Assembly (NCBI RefSeq): GCF_030272615.1
Contig: NC_081406.1
Span: forward strand, 146,009,091-146,073,090
Direction of reading: 5' to 3'
Origin: Cryptomeria japonica
Taxonomy: Eukaryota > Streptophyta > Pinopsida > Cupressales > Cupressaceae
Length of the DNA stretch: 64,000 nt
Both the position numbers and the translations under genes were made by a program. The notes below the pieces were generated by a model. The model made no database searches, was not told the origin of the DNA, and saw only the letters and a program-made list of their open reading frames with translations. Below are positions 23,201-34,468 of the stretch, piece after piece (position 1 is the stretch's first letter; each line of letters opens with the position of its first letter).

Positions 23201-26200
23201 CCGGAAAGATTCAAGAAATTCAAAGGAGGAAACCGGAGAAACTGTTTTGTTGCAGTTGATGAAGGTGTCACAGATTAGGAATCAGAAGATGAAGAGAATG
23301 AAGACATTGTGTTTGTTGCTATAAGGGAAGATGTGTCAGACAAGAAGGCTCTTGTCTCCCACTTTGATAATTCCAATGAGTGGATTATTGACAGTGGTTG
23401 CTCACACCATATGACTGGTGACCAGAGCAAGTTTCTATCCTTGGAAGATTATGATGGTGGTGTGGTTCATTTTGGCAATGATGCACCATGTATGGTTAAA
23501 GGAAAAGGGTCCATCTCTCTGAATGGAAAGAGTAGTGCTGACAATGTGTATTGGGTTGATGGTCTCAGACACAACCTTCTGAGTGTTGCCCAGCTGAATG
23601 ACAGTGGCCTCACTCTGGAATTCAAGAATGGAATCTGCAGAATCAAAGAAAAAGATGGTGAATTGGTGGCCACCGACATGTAGACCAAAGGTAACCTATT
23701 TTATCTGAATGCAAATATAAGTACATGTCTTATGGCTAAGTTTGATGATAGCTAGATATGGCATAGGAGATTTTGCCATGTAAACTTTGATAACATTGTG
23801 AAGGCTAGTAAGATCAAGGCAGTTAGAGGGTTGCCCATGCTAAGCAAACTGGATAATACCTTGTGCAGAGAGTGTCAATTGGGGAAAATGTCTTCCTCAA
23901 CCTTTAAAAGTAAATCTTTCACTGCTGACAACTTGCTTGATCTTGTGCATACTAATTTGTGTGGTCTTATGAAAACTAGAAGTGTGCAGGATGATAGGTA
24001 CTTCATGATTGTCACTGATGACTGCTCAAGAATGATGTGGGTCACATTCTTGAAAGACAAGTCTGAAGCCTTTGTGAAGTTCAAAGCTTTTAGAGCATTA
24101 ATGGAGAAGGAAAGCGGTAAAAGGATCAAGTGTCTCAGAATTGATCAAGGAGGGGAATTCACTTTTGGTGAATTCAACAAGTACTGTGAAGAATTTGGCA
24201 TCAAGAGGCAACTGTTTGCCCCCCGGACTCCACAACAGAATGGCCTAGCAGAGAGGAATAACCAGACTATGGTTGAAGCAGCTAGAACCATGTTGATTCA
24301 AGGAAAAGTAGCTCACACCTTTTGGAGAGAAGTGGTAAGCACTGCAGTCTACACAATGAACCGGGTACTCATCAAGAAAGGTAAGGATAAAAATCCTTAT
24401 GAGTATTGGACCGGTAAGACACCTGTGGTTAGCTACTTTAGGGTATTTGGTAGCAAATGTTACATCAAGAGGAGTGAACATTAGGGAAAGTTTGAAGCTA
24501 AATGTGATGAGAGAATATTCCTAGGATATTCCACCAAGAGTAAAGCTCTCAAGTGTTTCAACAATAGGACTCAGAGAATTATGGAAAGTATCAATGTGAG
24601 AGTTGATGAAACCTCTGAGAAACTGGAGGAAATAGGCAGTGAGCAAGCTGTAAATGAACCGGTTGCAACCTTCTGGGAATCGGTTGTCAGTCAACCAAGT
24701 ACCAATAAAAGTGTTCCTGAACTGGTGAATGTTGATACTGATGAAGATGAGGATGAAGAGGAAAAGCAAGAAGAACCAGTCAAGACTATTCCTCGGTATG
24801 TCAAGCTGAATCATGATCCTAAGCAAATCATAGGAGATAAGGATGCAAGAATCCTTACAAGAAGAAAGATCAGAGAAAACTCATGTTTGATCTCTAAATT
24901 TGAGCCTAAGTCATTCAAAGAGGCTCATAAAGATGAAGACTGGATCAAGGCAATGGAAGAGGAACTTGACCAAATAGAGAAAAATGGTACATGGTCCTTG
25001 GTACCCAAACTAGAACATAAAAATGTCATTAGCACCAAATGGGTGTTCAGAAATAAGTTGAATGAGGATGGCACTATGATTAAGAACAAAGCTAGATTAG
25101 TGTGCAAAGGATATTCTCAATAAGAAGGAGAAAACTATGGAGAAACCTTTGCTCCTGTAGCCAGATTGGAAGAAGTTCATATGCTTCTTGCATATGCAGC
25201 TTTCAAAGGATTCAAGGTATATCAAATGGATGTAAAATCTGCATTCCTAAATGGTGTACCTGAAGAGGAGGTGTATATGGAGCAACTAGATGGGTTTTCC
25301 CTATCTGAAGATAGTGATATATTGTGCAGGCTACATAAAGCCTTATATGGTCTAAAGCAGGAACCTAGATCATGGTATGAACATCTACATTCCCATCTTG
25401 TGAAGACTGGATTTGAGAGAACAAGTGAAGATAGCAATATCTACTTGAAATCTAAAGGAGATCATATCCTGATATGTGAAGTTTTTGTTGATGACATTAT
25501 CTCTGGTGGAGATGACAAGATGAGTCATGAGTTTGCTGATGAGATGAAGGAAGAGTTTGAGATGTCACTCATAGGGGAGATTAAGTTCTTCATTGGACTG
25601 CATATCCAGCTGATGAAAGATGGAATCTTTATCACTCAGTCCAAATATGTCAAAGAGGTGTTGAAGACCTTTGGCATGGAAGATAGCAAACCGGTTGGTA
25701 CACCGATGGTGACCGGTTGTAAATTATCAAAAGAGGATGATTCTGCATTGGTTGATGAGAAGGAATACCGATCAATGATTGGTAAGTTGCATTATGTAGT
25801 GCATAGCAAACCAGATATTGCACATGCAGTTGGCATTACTGCAAGGTTCCAGAAAAGTACAAGAGAATCCCACTTGGTTGCAGTCAAGCAGATTCTTAGG
25901 TATCTGAAGGGAACAATTGACTATGGATTGTGTTACCCATACAACAATGATTTCAACCTAAAAGTATTCACAGATGCTGATTGGGTAGGTGATGTGGATG
26001 ATCAAAAAAGCACAACCGGTGGTGCATTCTTTCTCAGTGGTAGACTGGTCTCATGGATGAGTAAGAAGTAGAGCTATATCTCTCAGTCTATAGTGGAAGC
26101 GGAGTATGTTGCAGCTTTCATGAACTACACTCAGACAATCTGGATGAAGCGTGTATTAGATGGCTTCAAAATCCCTGTATCTAAACCAGTAAGTATATTT

Positions 26201-26437
26201 TGTGATAACACAAGTGCTATCAATATTTCAAAGAATCCGGTTTTACATTCTAGAACCAAGCATTTTGAGCTTAAGTATCATTTCTTGAGAGAAAAGGTTT
26301 AGAATAAAGAGATTGCACTAGAACATGTTTCTAGTAAGGAGCAGTTAGCAGACATATTCACCAAGCCTCTCCCAAAGACTACATTTGTGTATTTAAGAGG
26401 TGAATTGGGGGTACTGCCCCTTCAGGAGGTAAATTAA
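23201..26437 (+). pseudogene. Pol of Copia E: protease, integrase, RT, RNase H
   Basis: One frame runs to 26437, broken only by stops at 23276, 23681, 23753, 24482, 25121, 26069 and 26300. Protease: WIIDSGCSHHMTG, with the catalytic DSG at 23390-23398. Integrase zinc-binding HHCC: WHRRFCH ... CRECQLGK (23757-23885). Integrase core: Asp in VTDDCSR (about 24013), Asp in RIDQGGEF (about 24140), Glu in GLAERNNQ (about 24250). RT: STKWVFRNK (25035), YQMDVKSAFLNG (25220), LHKALYGLKQ (25335), active site FVDD (25484-25495). RNase H: TDADWVGD (25970), EAEYVA (26095), CDNTSAI (26200), SRTKHFELKYHF (26250). Several stops stand where related elements have Gln or Trp, consistent with C-to-T decay. Confidence 0.94.
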
Positions 26438-26667
26438 CAATATTTGTTCCAGATCAGTCAGGTATTGCATAGTCAAATTTTTTTGGATTGATGTGTTGAA
26501 GGATGCTACTCCTTAGGGGGAGCAGCATAATGGAACAGGGATGTTTATGCCTCCACTTTGGCATTGTTGTCAAAGGGGGAGAAGAAGTGTAGCAGAGAAG
26601 ATATCTGCAGAAATTGGGGAGAAGATGAGTTTGCAGAAAGACATCTTTGTATATTGCCATCAATGCC

Positions 26668-26679
26668 AAAGGGGGAGAT
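26668..26679 (+). promoter_or_regulatory. Polypurine tract of Copia E
   Basis: AAAGGGGGAGAT immediately before the 3' LTR. A second similar tract (AAAGGGGGAGAAG) lies upstream near 26572-26585. Confidence 0.9.
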
Positions 26680-28197
26680 TGTTAGCATTATGTGAACCAG
26701 TATGAGGACATAATGATATTGCATGTTGTCATTGACGTCAATATGTGATATGAAGAGAGAACCGGCACATGTGAGAACTGGTATATATGCCAAATTAAAG
26801 CGATATATTTGTTCAAGGTGAACTGACATGTCAAGGTGAACTGGCATGTAGTCATGGGAACTGGCACATGGAAGCATTGTATGACTACCGGTTGGTAGGT
26901 AGTTTCCACTTCAGGATTTATGGTTGGAGTATCTCAAGCCTATGTGACTCAATCGGTGATCTTTATGTGATGAAGTTAGCATGATAATGAAGAACAAATA
27001 GTGTTGCCATGTAAGCCTTGTGCACGTGAAGGATCTTGCATAAAGAAGAGTGTTCCTATCTACCTGGGGAATGTGTGAAGTCTGTAAACGGTGATAACGT
27101 GTGATGGGTTATCAAACGCCATGAAATCGGTGGAAAATGAATGATGGAGAATGTCTTGAGATGGATCAAGACTGTTGCATTTAATATAGTATGATCAACG
27201 ATCAGGATTGAACCATTTGAATTCCTTAACCTAATAGGTCTAGGGTTTAGGGTTTACGCTACCGACCTCTCTGTTGTCTTATAAGGTCGATGTTTTGATT
27301 CTTTCAGAGGTTGTTGGCAAAAGTTGTATGTGTGTATCTAAGAGAAGAGATACGTGATTCTTGCCAGACCAGAGGAGAGAAGTCATATCTGAAGAGTGTA
27401 AGTGCAGAAGGTGAAGAGGAGCTTAAGCGGATCTACATTGGCATTGAGTGCTATTATCAAGTCATTGATATACCTGTTGATCTTTAACTACTTCAACAGT
27501 TGTGAAATCCCCTAACAGGGTAGCCTTAATCGGCTTGTTGAAAATCCTCTAACAAGGTAACTCGAAGCTACTGAGTCATTGATATCCTTTAGCTATTGAG
27601 TTCTTGAAATCCTCTAACAAGGTACCCTTAACAGGGTTTAACCCTTAACCGGGTATTGTAGCCATCCCTTAACTGGGTGATCCCTAACAGGATCGGTTCC
27701 TAACAGAACCTATTGTATGTGTCTTTAACTAGACAAGGCTCCTAACAGAGTGGACTTCCAAAGAGTTCAAAAACAAGCTTGTGGGTATTCATCCCCACCG
27801 TGTTTTTTCCCAGTTGGGTTTCCACGTGAAAAATATGTGTGTCATGTGTGACGTTTTCTTCATCTGATGTTATGATTATTTTTTGATTAACTGGTGATGC
27901 ATGTTGATCTTGCTATAATATGTACATATTTGATGGTAGATTGCCTATTCATGCATTAGAGTGAAATGGGAATGAAGAGTTAGATTATATGAGAAGATAA
28001 GTGTCAACCGGTCTTTGCTTGTCTTAGTTACACTGGGTTTTGCCGGTTGAACTCTGTTGAAGGACCGGTGCTGCTGTTTGTCTGTCAGTGCATAAGTGTT
28101 AGTTGACAAACCGGTTTAAGGTTGAGTTTTTGCCTGTACTGATTCACCCCCCCTCTCAGTGCCGGTTTGGTACTATTCATTCATCATTAAGTTATCA
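26680..28197 (+). repeat. 3' LTR of Copia E
   Basis: 1518 bp, TGTTAGCATT...AGTTATCA. Most differences from the 5' LTR are transitions. Confidence 0.94.
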
Positions 28198-28540
28198 AAT
28201 GGTACCAATTTCTTGTTTCAACTTAGAGATCTCGTGCTCCTTGTCCTTCACTAGATCCTCAACTTTTCTTCGGTTTTTCTAGTTGCTTACTCATCCTAAT
28301 GGCCAATCCTTCCAGCTCCCTCCTCAAGTTAGTTTTGGACTCATTTAGTTTCTCCACTTCTTGGACTAGGGCATCCATATCTGCTTCATCAAAAGAGATG
28401 TTTTCAGTAATCTCCAGCATTTGCTCAACAAGTTCTCTTCTTTTGGCTAAAGAGGCTTTATACTCAACCTTAAGTTCATCATAGGCTTTTTCAGATTCAG
28501 CTAAACGGTGAGTGAGTTCCCTCATGCTGTATTCCCTCAT
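28198..28540 (-). pseudogene. gag of element D, N-terminal part
   Basis: It starts at ATG 28540 (MREYSMRELTHRLAESEKAY) about 50 bases after the 5' LTR and runs as a highly charged coiled coil to the point where Copia E inserted. A frame change near 28265 is needed to keep the K-E-H-E-I-S-K-L-K coiled coil open to 28203. The rest of the protein continues at 20779. Confidence 0.68.
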
Positions 28541-28577
28541 ATCTCCTTTCAAGTGGTTAGACTTAAAGAAAGGTTGG

Positions 28578-28590
28578 CTTTGCTACCAAT
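28578..28590 (-). promoter_or_regulatory. Degenerate primer-binding site of element D
   Basis: The minus strand reads TTGGTAGCAAAGCC next to the 5' LTR, compared with TTGGTATCAGAGC in elements E, F and H. The two differences may be mutations or indicate another priming tRNA. Confidence 0.6.
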
Positions 28591-30024
28591 TGATGAATAC
28601 TAAGAGGGAGGGTGAATTAGTATACCCGTAAAACTTTAACAAACACTTAAGCAATTTTACTATAGACCGGTATAGCCCTTTAAATAGTAAACTGGTTATT
28701 ACACAAACAAGCCAAATAGAAAATAAAGCATTCACCCACAATAACACAATCACCATAATACAAGATATTTTGACGTGGAAACCCAAATGGGAAAAACCAC
28801 AGTGAGTAAAACTCGCAAGTCCACTATCTGTAGAATAGCAACCAGACTGGTTAAGGCCGGACCGGTTAAGGCCTTACAATGTTCTTCACCATAACAAATC
28901 CTGTGAGGAATCCATATCTCTGTTAGGAGATAAGTCCTGTCAAAGACTACCCTATCAAAGGATTTCAAATCCATAACTGTGAACCACCTTGTTAGAGGAT
29001 TTGGAACAATCTTAACTAAGCCTACCTGGTTAAGGGTTTCTGACTTGTCGAAAAGATTAGTAATTGACAAGTAAGTAATCTAGAAAGTAGCACAAAATGC
29101 TTAGTTAGATCCTTGAATTCTCTATGTTAACATATTATAACATTAATTCAGTCTTCTATTCAATCTCTGTCACAAGATGCCTTTTCCACAAAGACCTAAT
29201 CTTTTCTCCAGCACTTCACATGCACACATCTACTTTTAAAACCCTAGACATGATGTACTCATATAGGAATTTGATTTCATGTCGGTCCAATGATATTAGA
29301 CTACAATTTCCTAGGTACAGTGCATCTAGACACAATTTGTAACACAACATAGAGTCACTGTATCGGTGTCAGTGGATGATAACTCATCACACTTTACAAG
29401 TTTGCTGGTTTACAAAACACAGTATTACCAATTATCAGTTTACAAACAAAGACTGGTAAACTGGAACATAGTATTCTGATCCTAAAAATATTGGCCGCCT
29501 CTTGGGGTCCTTGTACCTCTTTGACATCCTCTTACCGCTTGAGGTCCTCGGTTATGCTTTGACCGGTAAGCTCCTTCTGCAAAAACTGGTTATGAGATTA
29601 GACTACAATTTCCTAAGTACAGTTCATCTAGACACAATTTGTAACATGACACAGAGTCACCGTATCGGTGTCGGTGGATGATAACTCATCACACTTTACA
29701 AGTTTGTCAGTTAACAAAACACAATATTACCAATTTCTGGTTTACAAACAAAGACTAGTAAACTAGAACACACTGTTTCAATCCTAAAAAGATTGGCAGC
29801 CGCTTGGGGTCCTCGTACCACTTGAGATCCTCGGTCATGCTTTGACCAGTAAGTTCCTTCTGCAAACACCGATAGTATTTGACAAACAAAGACTATTTAT
29901 ACAATGGCATACAATACTAGTTTGAACAATACAACAAATAGTACCAGTTGAGAGTAACTCATGTAACAAATAAGTGTGTGTCCATCAATGACAATCACAA
30001 CTAAACATCATCAAAATGTCAATA
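28591..30024 (-). repeat. 5' LTR of element D, with internal duplication
   Basis: 1434 bp compared with 1148 bp in the 3' LTR. The excess is a tandem copy: 29291-29592 is repeated at 29593-29880 (both start TGAxATTAGACTACAATTTCC). The element start at 30024 reads TATTGACATT instead of TGTTGACATT. Confidence 0.88.
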
Positions 30025-30029
30025 GTTGC

Positions 30030-31927
30030 ATTGTCATGTATGCATACAGGTTGAGATGTCTTTGATATGACCTTGTGTTGCAGAACACTAGTAAGTTAAA
30101 GGAGAAAATGTCATTCAGTACAATGACCAGTGGAGTCACAGGTACACAAGTTAGTGTTTGACTTGTGTGGAAGGTATGGACAGGAGACCAATATGATATA
30201 ACAATCGGTACATGATGACATCTGTGAGTAGGCATGATATTGAGCTATTGTTTGTGATGAAGAGGCAGAATATTTCCTAACTCACATCAACAAAGAAGGA
30301 GAAGGATGTACAGGTCACCGGTACATTGTGTGGATGCAAAACAACAGGACTCCCATCGGATAAGGATGCAATTACCATAAGAAGAGAAGACTAATAGTGG
30401 ATGTGCCCCAACTGGATCACATGTGTCTGTTTGAAGATATGTTGCACAAACAGGGAAGCTACATGAGTGCATTATAGGATACAGATGACAAGGATTCACT
30501 ACCACTGGTAAGTGGAGTTTATCTCCTATTATGTAAAGTATGCATCTTAGTTCTATGAGATAAAGAAGAAGAGGTAAAGGCAGGTGTTTGAAGGCTCACA
30601 CCAGATTTAACCGGTAAATCAAAGGGATGCCTCAAGTGCATGAAATCGGGGATATACACTAGACCGATATAGAAGTCATGTTATGCCACCGGGATAGAAA
30701 AGGAAGAATGAAGAATTGATGAGTTTGTCAACTTGACAAACTGGCTTAGATAGTGTCTGGTCTGATGATGAAGAAGGCAAAGTGTAGCAGTTACAAAGAG
30801 AGTATGGAACCAGTATGCAGATGCCTTAGATAGAATCAATTGAAGGTTCATGGCATGGTATCATCAAGATGGCCACTGGTGAGCATGAGAACTAGTAAGG
30901 AAGTAAAGAGGATAAGTGATGTGCTCCTACCTTATGAGAATGAGCATGCTATGGATAGACATGTCTTGCGATCGGTTAAGGTGTTCTACTGGCAAATAAG
31001 GAAAGTGCAGACATGAAGGGTAACCAGTAAAGTGTGAGATACCGATAGGGTTAGTGAAACAATAGAAAAGAAGGACCGGTTGAGTGTTTGGTCGGTGATC
31101 CTATCTGAACTGACACAAAGATCTTTGCTGAAGTGGATACCGACAAAGGATGCCATGTGGAGTTGAAGTGGCAAGCTCATAGAGGTTGGTGAAGTGTCAT
31201 GTTAGTGAGCTAGCTAGCAGTTGGTCGACATTAAATGTTGATTACGAGGCTCGAGGAAGAAAAGCAAAAGATTGCGGCTCGAGATGAAGAAAACAACATA
31301 AATCTAGAAAGGACTAATCTTGTAGATCGAGGAAGATTGAAGGAGTAGTTTGGTGAGTGGATCAAGGAAGGACGATCCGATCTTTGTGATCACCTGTCAA
31401 AGGAAACAACTGAGATATTTATGGCATTTGATAGATGTAGGTTGAGATAGAGGGTCGTGTTTTCTAAGTTTAGAAAACATGTATTGGAAGGCACAATAAT
31501 GGCAGTGATGTGAAGATAGCTGTCTTGGCGCTCAGATCAAATGAGATCTGATTAGATTCGATATGCCTCGTGATCAGTGGAAGTAACCCTAAGGCAACAA
31601 GTTTGAAAGCTGCTTTTGGCGGAAATGTCTGATCATAAATATAGAGGCCGAAGATAGAAGTTAACGATGCCTCAAAGTGAGATGCTATGAAGTAATGCAC
31701 AAGGCCGAATAGAGAATTCGATGAAGTGAGATATCTTCAGAGGATCATAGAGATCAAGCAGCAGGGAGACAACCGGTAATATATTTTGGAGAAGGTTAAA
31801 CTGGTGAGGTTAAAGCAACTAGAAAGCTTCTAAATGAAAGAGTGGTGTTGCATGAGAGAAGAAACTACTCAAGTATTGAATGAGTATCAAAAGAGAGACT
31901 AAGTGTGTGAGAGACTTGGGTTGAAGA
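30030..31927 (+). repeat. 5' LTR of element C, second segment
   Basis: This continues the C LTR after element D. There are no coding frames above 80 codons with recognisable content. Frequent ACCGGT-type motifs and an ATAAATATAGAGG sequence near 31636-31648 (possible TATA region) fit an LTR U3/R region. It stops at 31927 where the LTR of element F starts. Assignment as LTR rather than internal sequence is an inference from the flanking geometry. Confidence 0.55.
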
Positions 31928-32877
31928 TGTTGGCAATTGACACTCATTGGATTCATTTATTGTCATTGATGGCAACATGGAAACATGGTAACTTGGAAAC
32001 AAGATTCATAAGGAAGCATACACCAGCACACACCGACATTAGGAGGCATTCACTGATAGACACCCGCATTGGAGAATCCAGGGTTACACCGACACCGACA
32101 CTAGCACCGACATCCAACACTTCAGTGAAGTTGACATCAGTCTTGGACCCAAAGAAATTTTTAATTGTGAAAATCATTTTGTAATTATTAAGACCGACAT
32201 TGTATATCCTTTGTAATGCATTGTAAACTGACATAAGGCATATTGTTTGTGAAGGGTATATAGATCAGTTTGTTAAGGTCATTATAAAGATAGATGTGAT
32301 AGATTGTAATAAGGATATAGGAGACAATGTAATGCGAAGTATATGTATGTAGATCATTTGTATGCAAATGTTATATCATGAAATGATCTGTAGATAGTTT
32401 GGAAATCATTCTTGGAGGAGAGGAGATATCAGTAGAATTGTTCAGGGTTTATGAACTGGTACAGAGTAGAACTATAACTGAAAATCTTTTTGGCATAGCA
32501 AATTGCATTTTGTGAGTTCATTATTATTGTTTTATTTCAGAAGAAGCTTGCAGTCAGTGAGACTCTTTTGTGATGAGAAGTGTGCTCTAGGCAGTGTTCC
32601 TTCCTGCATGTGTAGGCCCCCATTTTATGTAATATCTTTCATATGGCCAGTGAACTGATATTGTAGGTCACAAATCCCACCGTGGTTTTTCCTCTTTGAG
32701 GTTTTCCATGTATAAATTCTATGCTATGGTGTTCATTTATGTGGATGGTTTATTTGCTTCAAGCTATATGTTTCTTCATTTACCGGTTTATATGTGTATG
32801 TTATAAAAGGGTAAAATCATATCTTACTAGTAGAACACTGATTCAACCCACCCTCTCAGTGTTCTTGGATCCCAACA
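31928..32877 (+). repeat. 5' LTR of element F
   Basis: 950 bp, TGTTGGCAATTGACACTC...GATCCCAACA. It carries CACCGTGGTTTTTCC near 32679 and GATTCAACCCACCCTCTCAG near 32840. Confidence 0.88.
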
Positions 32878-32879
32878 AT

Positions 32880-32891
32880 TGGTATCAGAGC
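32880..32891 (+). promoter_or_regulatory. Primer-binding site of element F
   Basis: TGGTATCAGAGC, two bases after the LTR, as in Copia E. Confidence 0.9.
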
Positions 32892-32951
32892 TTGGTTCCT
32901 CAGAAGAAGTTTAACAGCTTGAGGAAGATCTTGAAACTGAAATCATTGAAC

Positions 32952-33966
32952 ATGGCTATGGAGAAGCAACTTGAGATGGCTCTTGAGGATTATGATGTTG
33001 AAAGGATGAAGAATTTAAAATTTTAAGATGAATTGAATTCTACTAATGAATTCATTCTTGTCCTGCAAGAAAGGTTATCATCAGCTCAAGCCAAGAGAAA
33101 GAAACTTTTGCAAAACCAGGATGATGAAGAGAAAAATACACTTAAGGAACAATGTCAAAAACTGATTCAAGAAAACATGCTCATGAAGAATGAAATGCAA
33201 GACAGGTGACTATGAGGTTATCAAAGTATATTGAGGAAAAAAAGAAGGAATAAAATATTGTTATCTTTGAAGAACAAATTTGATGAATGTGGCAGATTGA
33301 CTCATGAGAATAATCTGTTGAGAACCGATTTGGTAGACTCCCGGAATAATGAGCAAGAGCTTGAAAGACAAATAACTACTCTGAGAGATGATCTGACTAC
33401 TGCAAGTGAGTATAAAGAAAAAATCAGGATTAGTGTTGCACAGTTGGATGACTTATTAAAAAGACAGAGGCAGAATGATGATTCTAGAGGACTTGGATTT
33501 GTACAAGGTGAAAGCTCTGGTATTGCAAATGAAGATCAGGCAACCAGTATGCAGAACTCATTAGACCAAAGGAAATCGGTAAGGAAATATAATGCTTATA
33601 AATTTGATGGTAGATGCTTTGTTTGTAATAAATTTGGGCATATTTGGCTAAACAATGTAGAAATAGAGCAAATCAAACTATAATTCTGTTCACGGTCAAT
33701 GTACGAATTGCAAGAAATATGGTCATAAATCAGAAAATTGTAGAATGAATGTCAAATGTCATGCATGTGGAAAGTTTAGTCATTTGGCTAATCAATGTAG
33801 GTCAAGGAATGACATCAGATATGTTAAAGCAATTCAAAAGAACAATGTTACATGTTATGCATGCAACAAAATAGGTTATATTGCTAAGTACTGCAAGAGA
33901 AAGACTCAACCGGTTAGCAATGATAAAGAAAATGAGAAAGGAAAGCAGAAGGTAGATGTAATATAA
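32952..33966 (+). pseudogene. gag of element F, broken
   Basis: It starts at ATG 32952 (MAMEKQLEMALEDYDVERMK), parallel to the start of the C copy (MENLMKQLEGALTDYDAEKLK). A coiled-coil region follows, then GLGFVQGESSG (33490-33520). Knuckle 1 (CFVCNKFGHI) is broken by one extra base near 33641, after which AKQC continues in the next frame. Knuckles 2 to 4 are CTNCKKYGHKSENC (33705), CHACGKFSHLANQC (33758) and CYACNKIGYIAKYC (33853). Stops at 33024 and near 33207 and the frameshift disable it. Confidence 0.82.
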
Positions 33967-34468
33967 TAAGATCACACAAAGAGATGGGTTAGAAAGTCTG
34001 AAGAACCAAGTGGAGATGGATCTACACCGGTAACTCCACCTATAGAATAGAGCATTCCTGCACCGACAGGAAATTCTATCGGTAACTGAGGCATACGCCT
34101 TAAGGGTTGGAAAATCTATTGCAAATATTGCATATTCCCTGGAAGAGATCTAAAAGAGATTTGGAAGAGATATATAGAGTTGTCTTAATCATTGATGAAG
34201 GTTTACCCAACATAAGACTGTGAAATCGACATCTAGTAGGGTACATCGTGAAGCATTTATGATAGTGAAGGATTAGGGTTTACTCGCTGATAAAAAGGGG
34301 AAAGTGAATTCATTTTCACTCACCCAACATTCAAGCAATCCAGAGAAAATAAAAGGAAAGTATGAGGCGATTAAGAATGAGCAAAGGCATTCTGATAGGA
34401 TTTCCAACAATCATAAGAGAAGTAATCACATCTTCACATCGGCAATCATTTTCAGGCATTTCTTTGAA

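Larger units (their letters stand above)
20780..28197 (+). mobile_element. Copia (Ty1) retrotransposon E, complete but decayed
   Basis: 7418 bp with LTRs at 20780-22275 and 26680-28197, about 94% alike by eye over the first 195 bp. Perfect duplication AATGG flanks it (20775-20779 and 28198-28202). A primer-binding site (22278-22289) and polypurine tract (26668-26679) abut the LTRs. The internal order Gag, protease, integrase, RT, RNase H is the Copia order. It is inserted in the gag of element D on the opposite strand. Stops and one frameshift disable the coding region. Confidence 0.96.
14670..30024 (-). mobile_element. LTR element D (gag + ORF2, no pol), carrying Copia E
   Basis: LTRs at 14670-15817 (3') and 28591-30024 (5') are flanked by the perfect duplication GTTGC (14665-14669 and 30025-30029). 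The minus-strand order is 5' LTR, degenerate primer-binding site, gag first part (28540-28198), Copia E, gag second part (20779-19944), ORF2 (19350-16078), purine tract, 3' LTR. With E and one AATGG removed the element is about 7.9 kb. It encodes no recognisable Pol domain. Confidence 0.9.
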
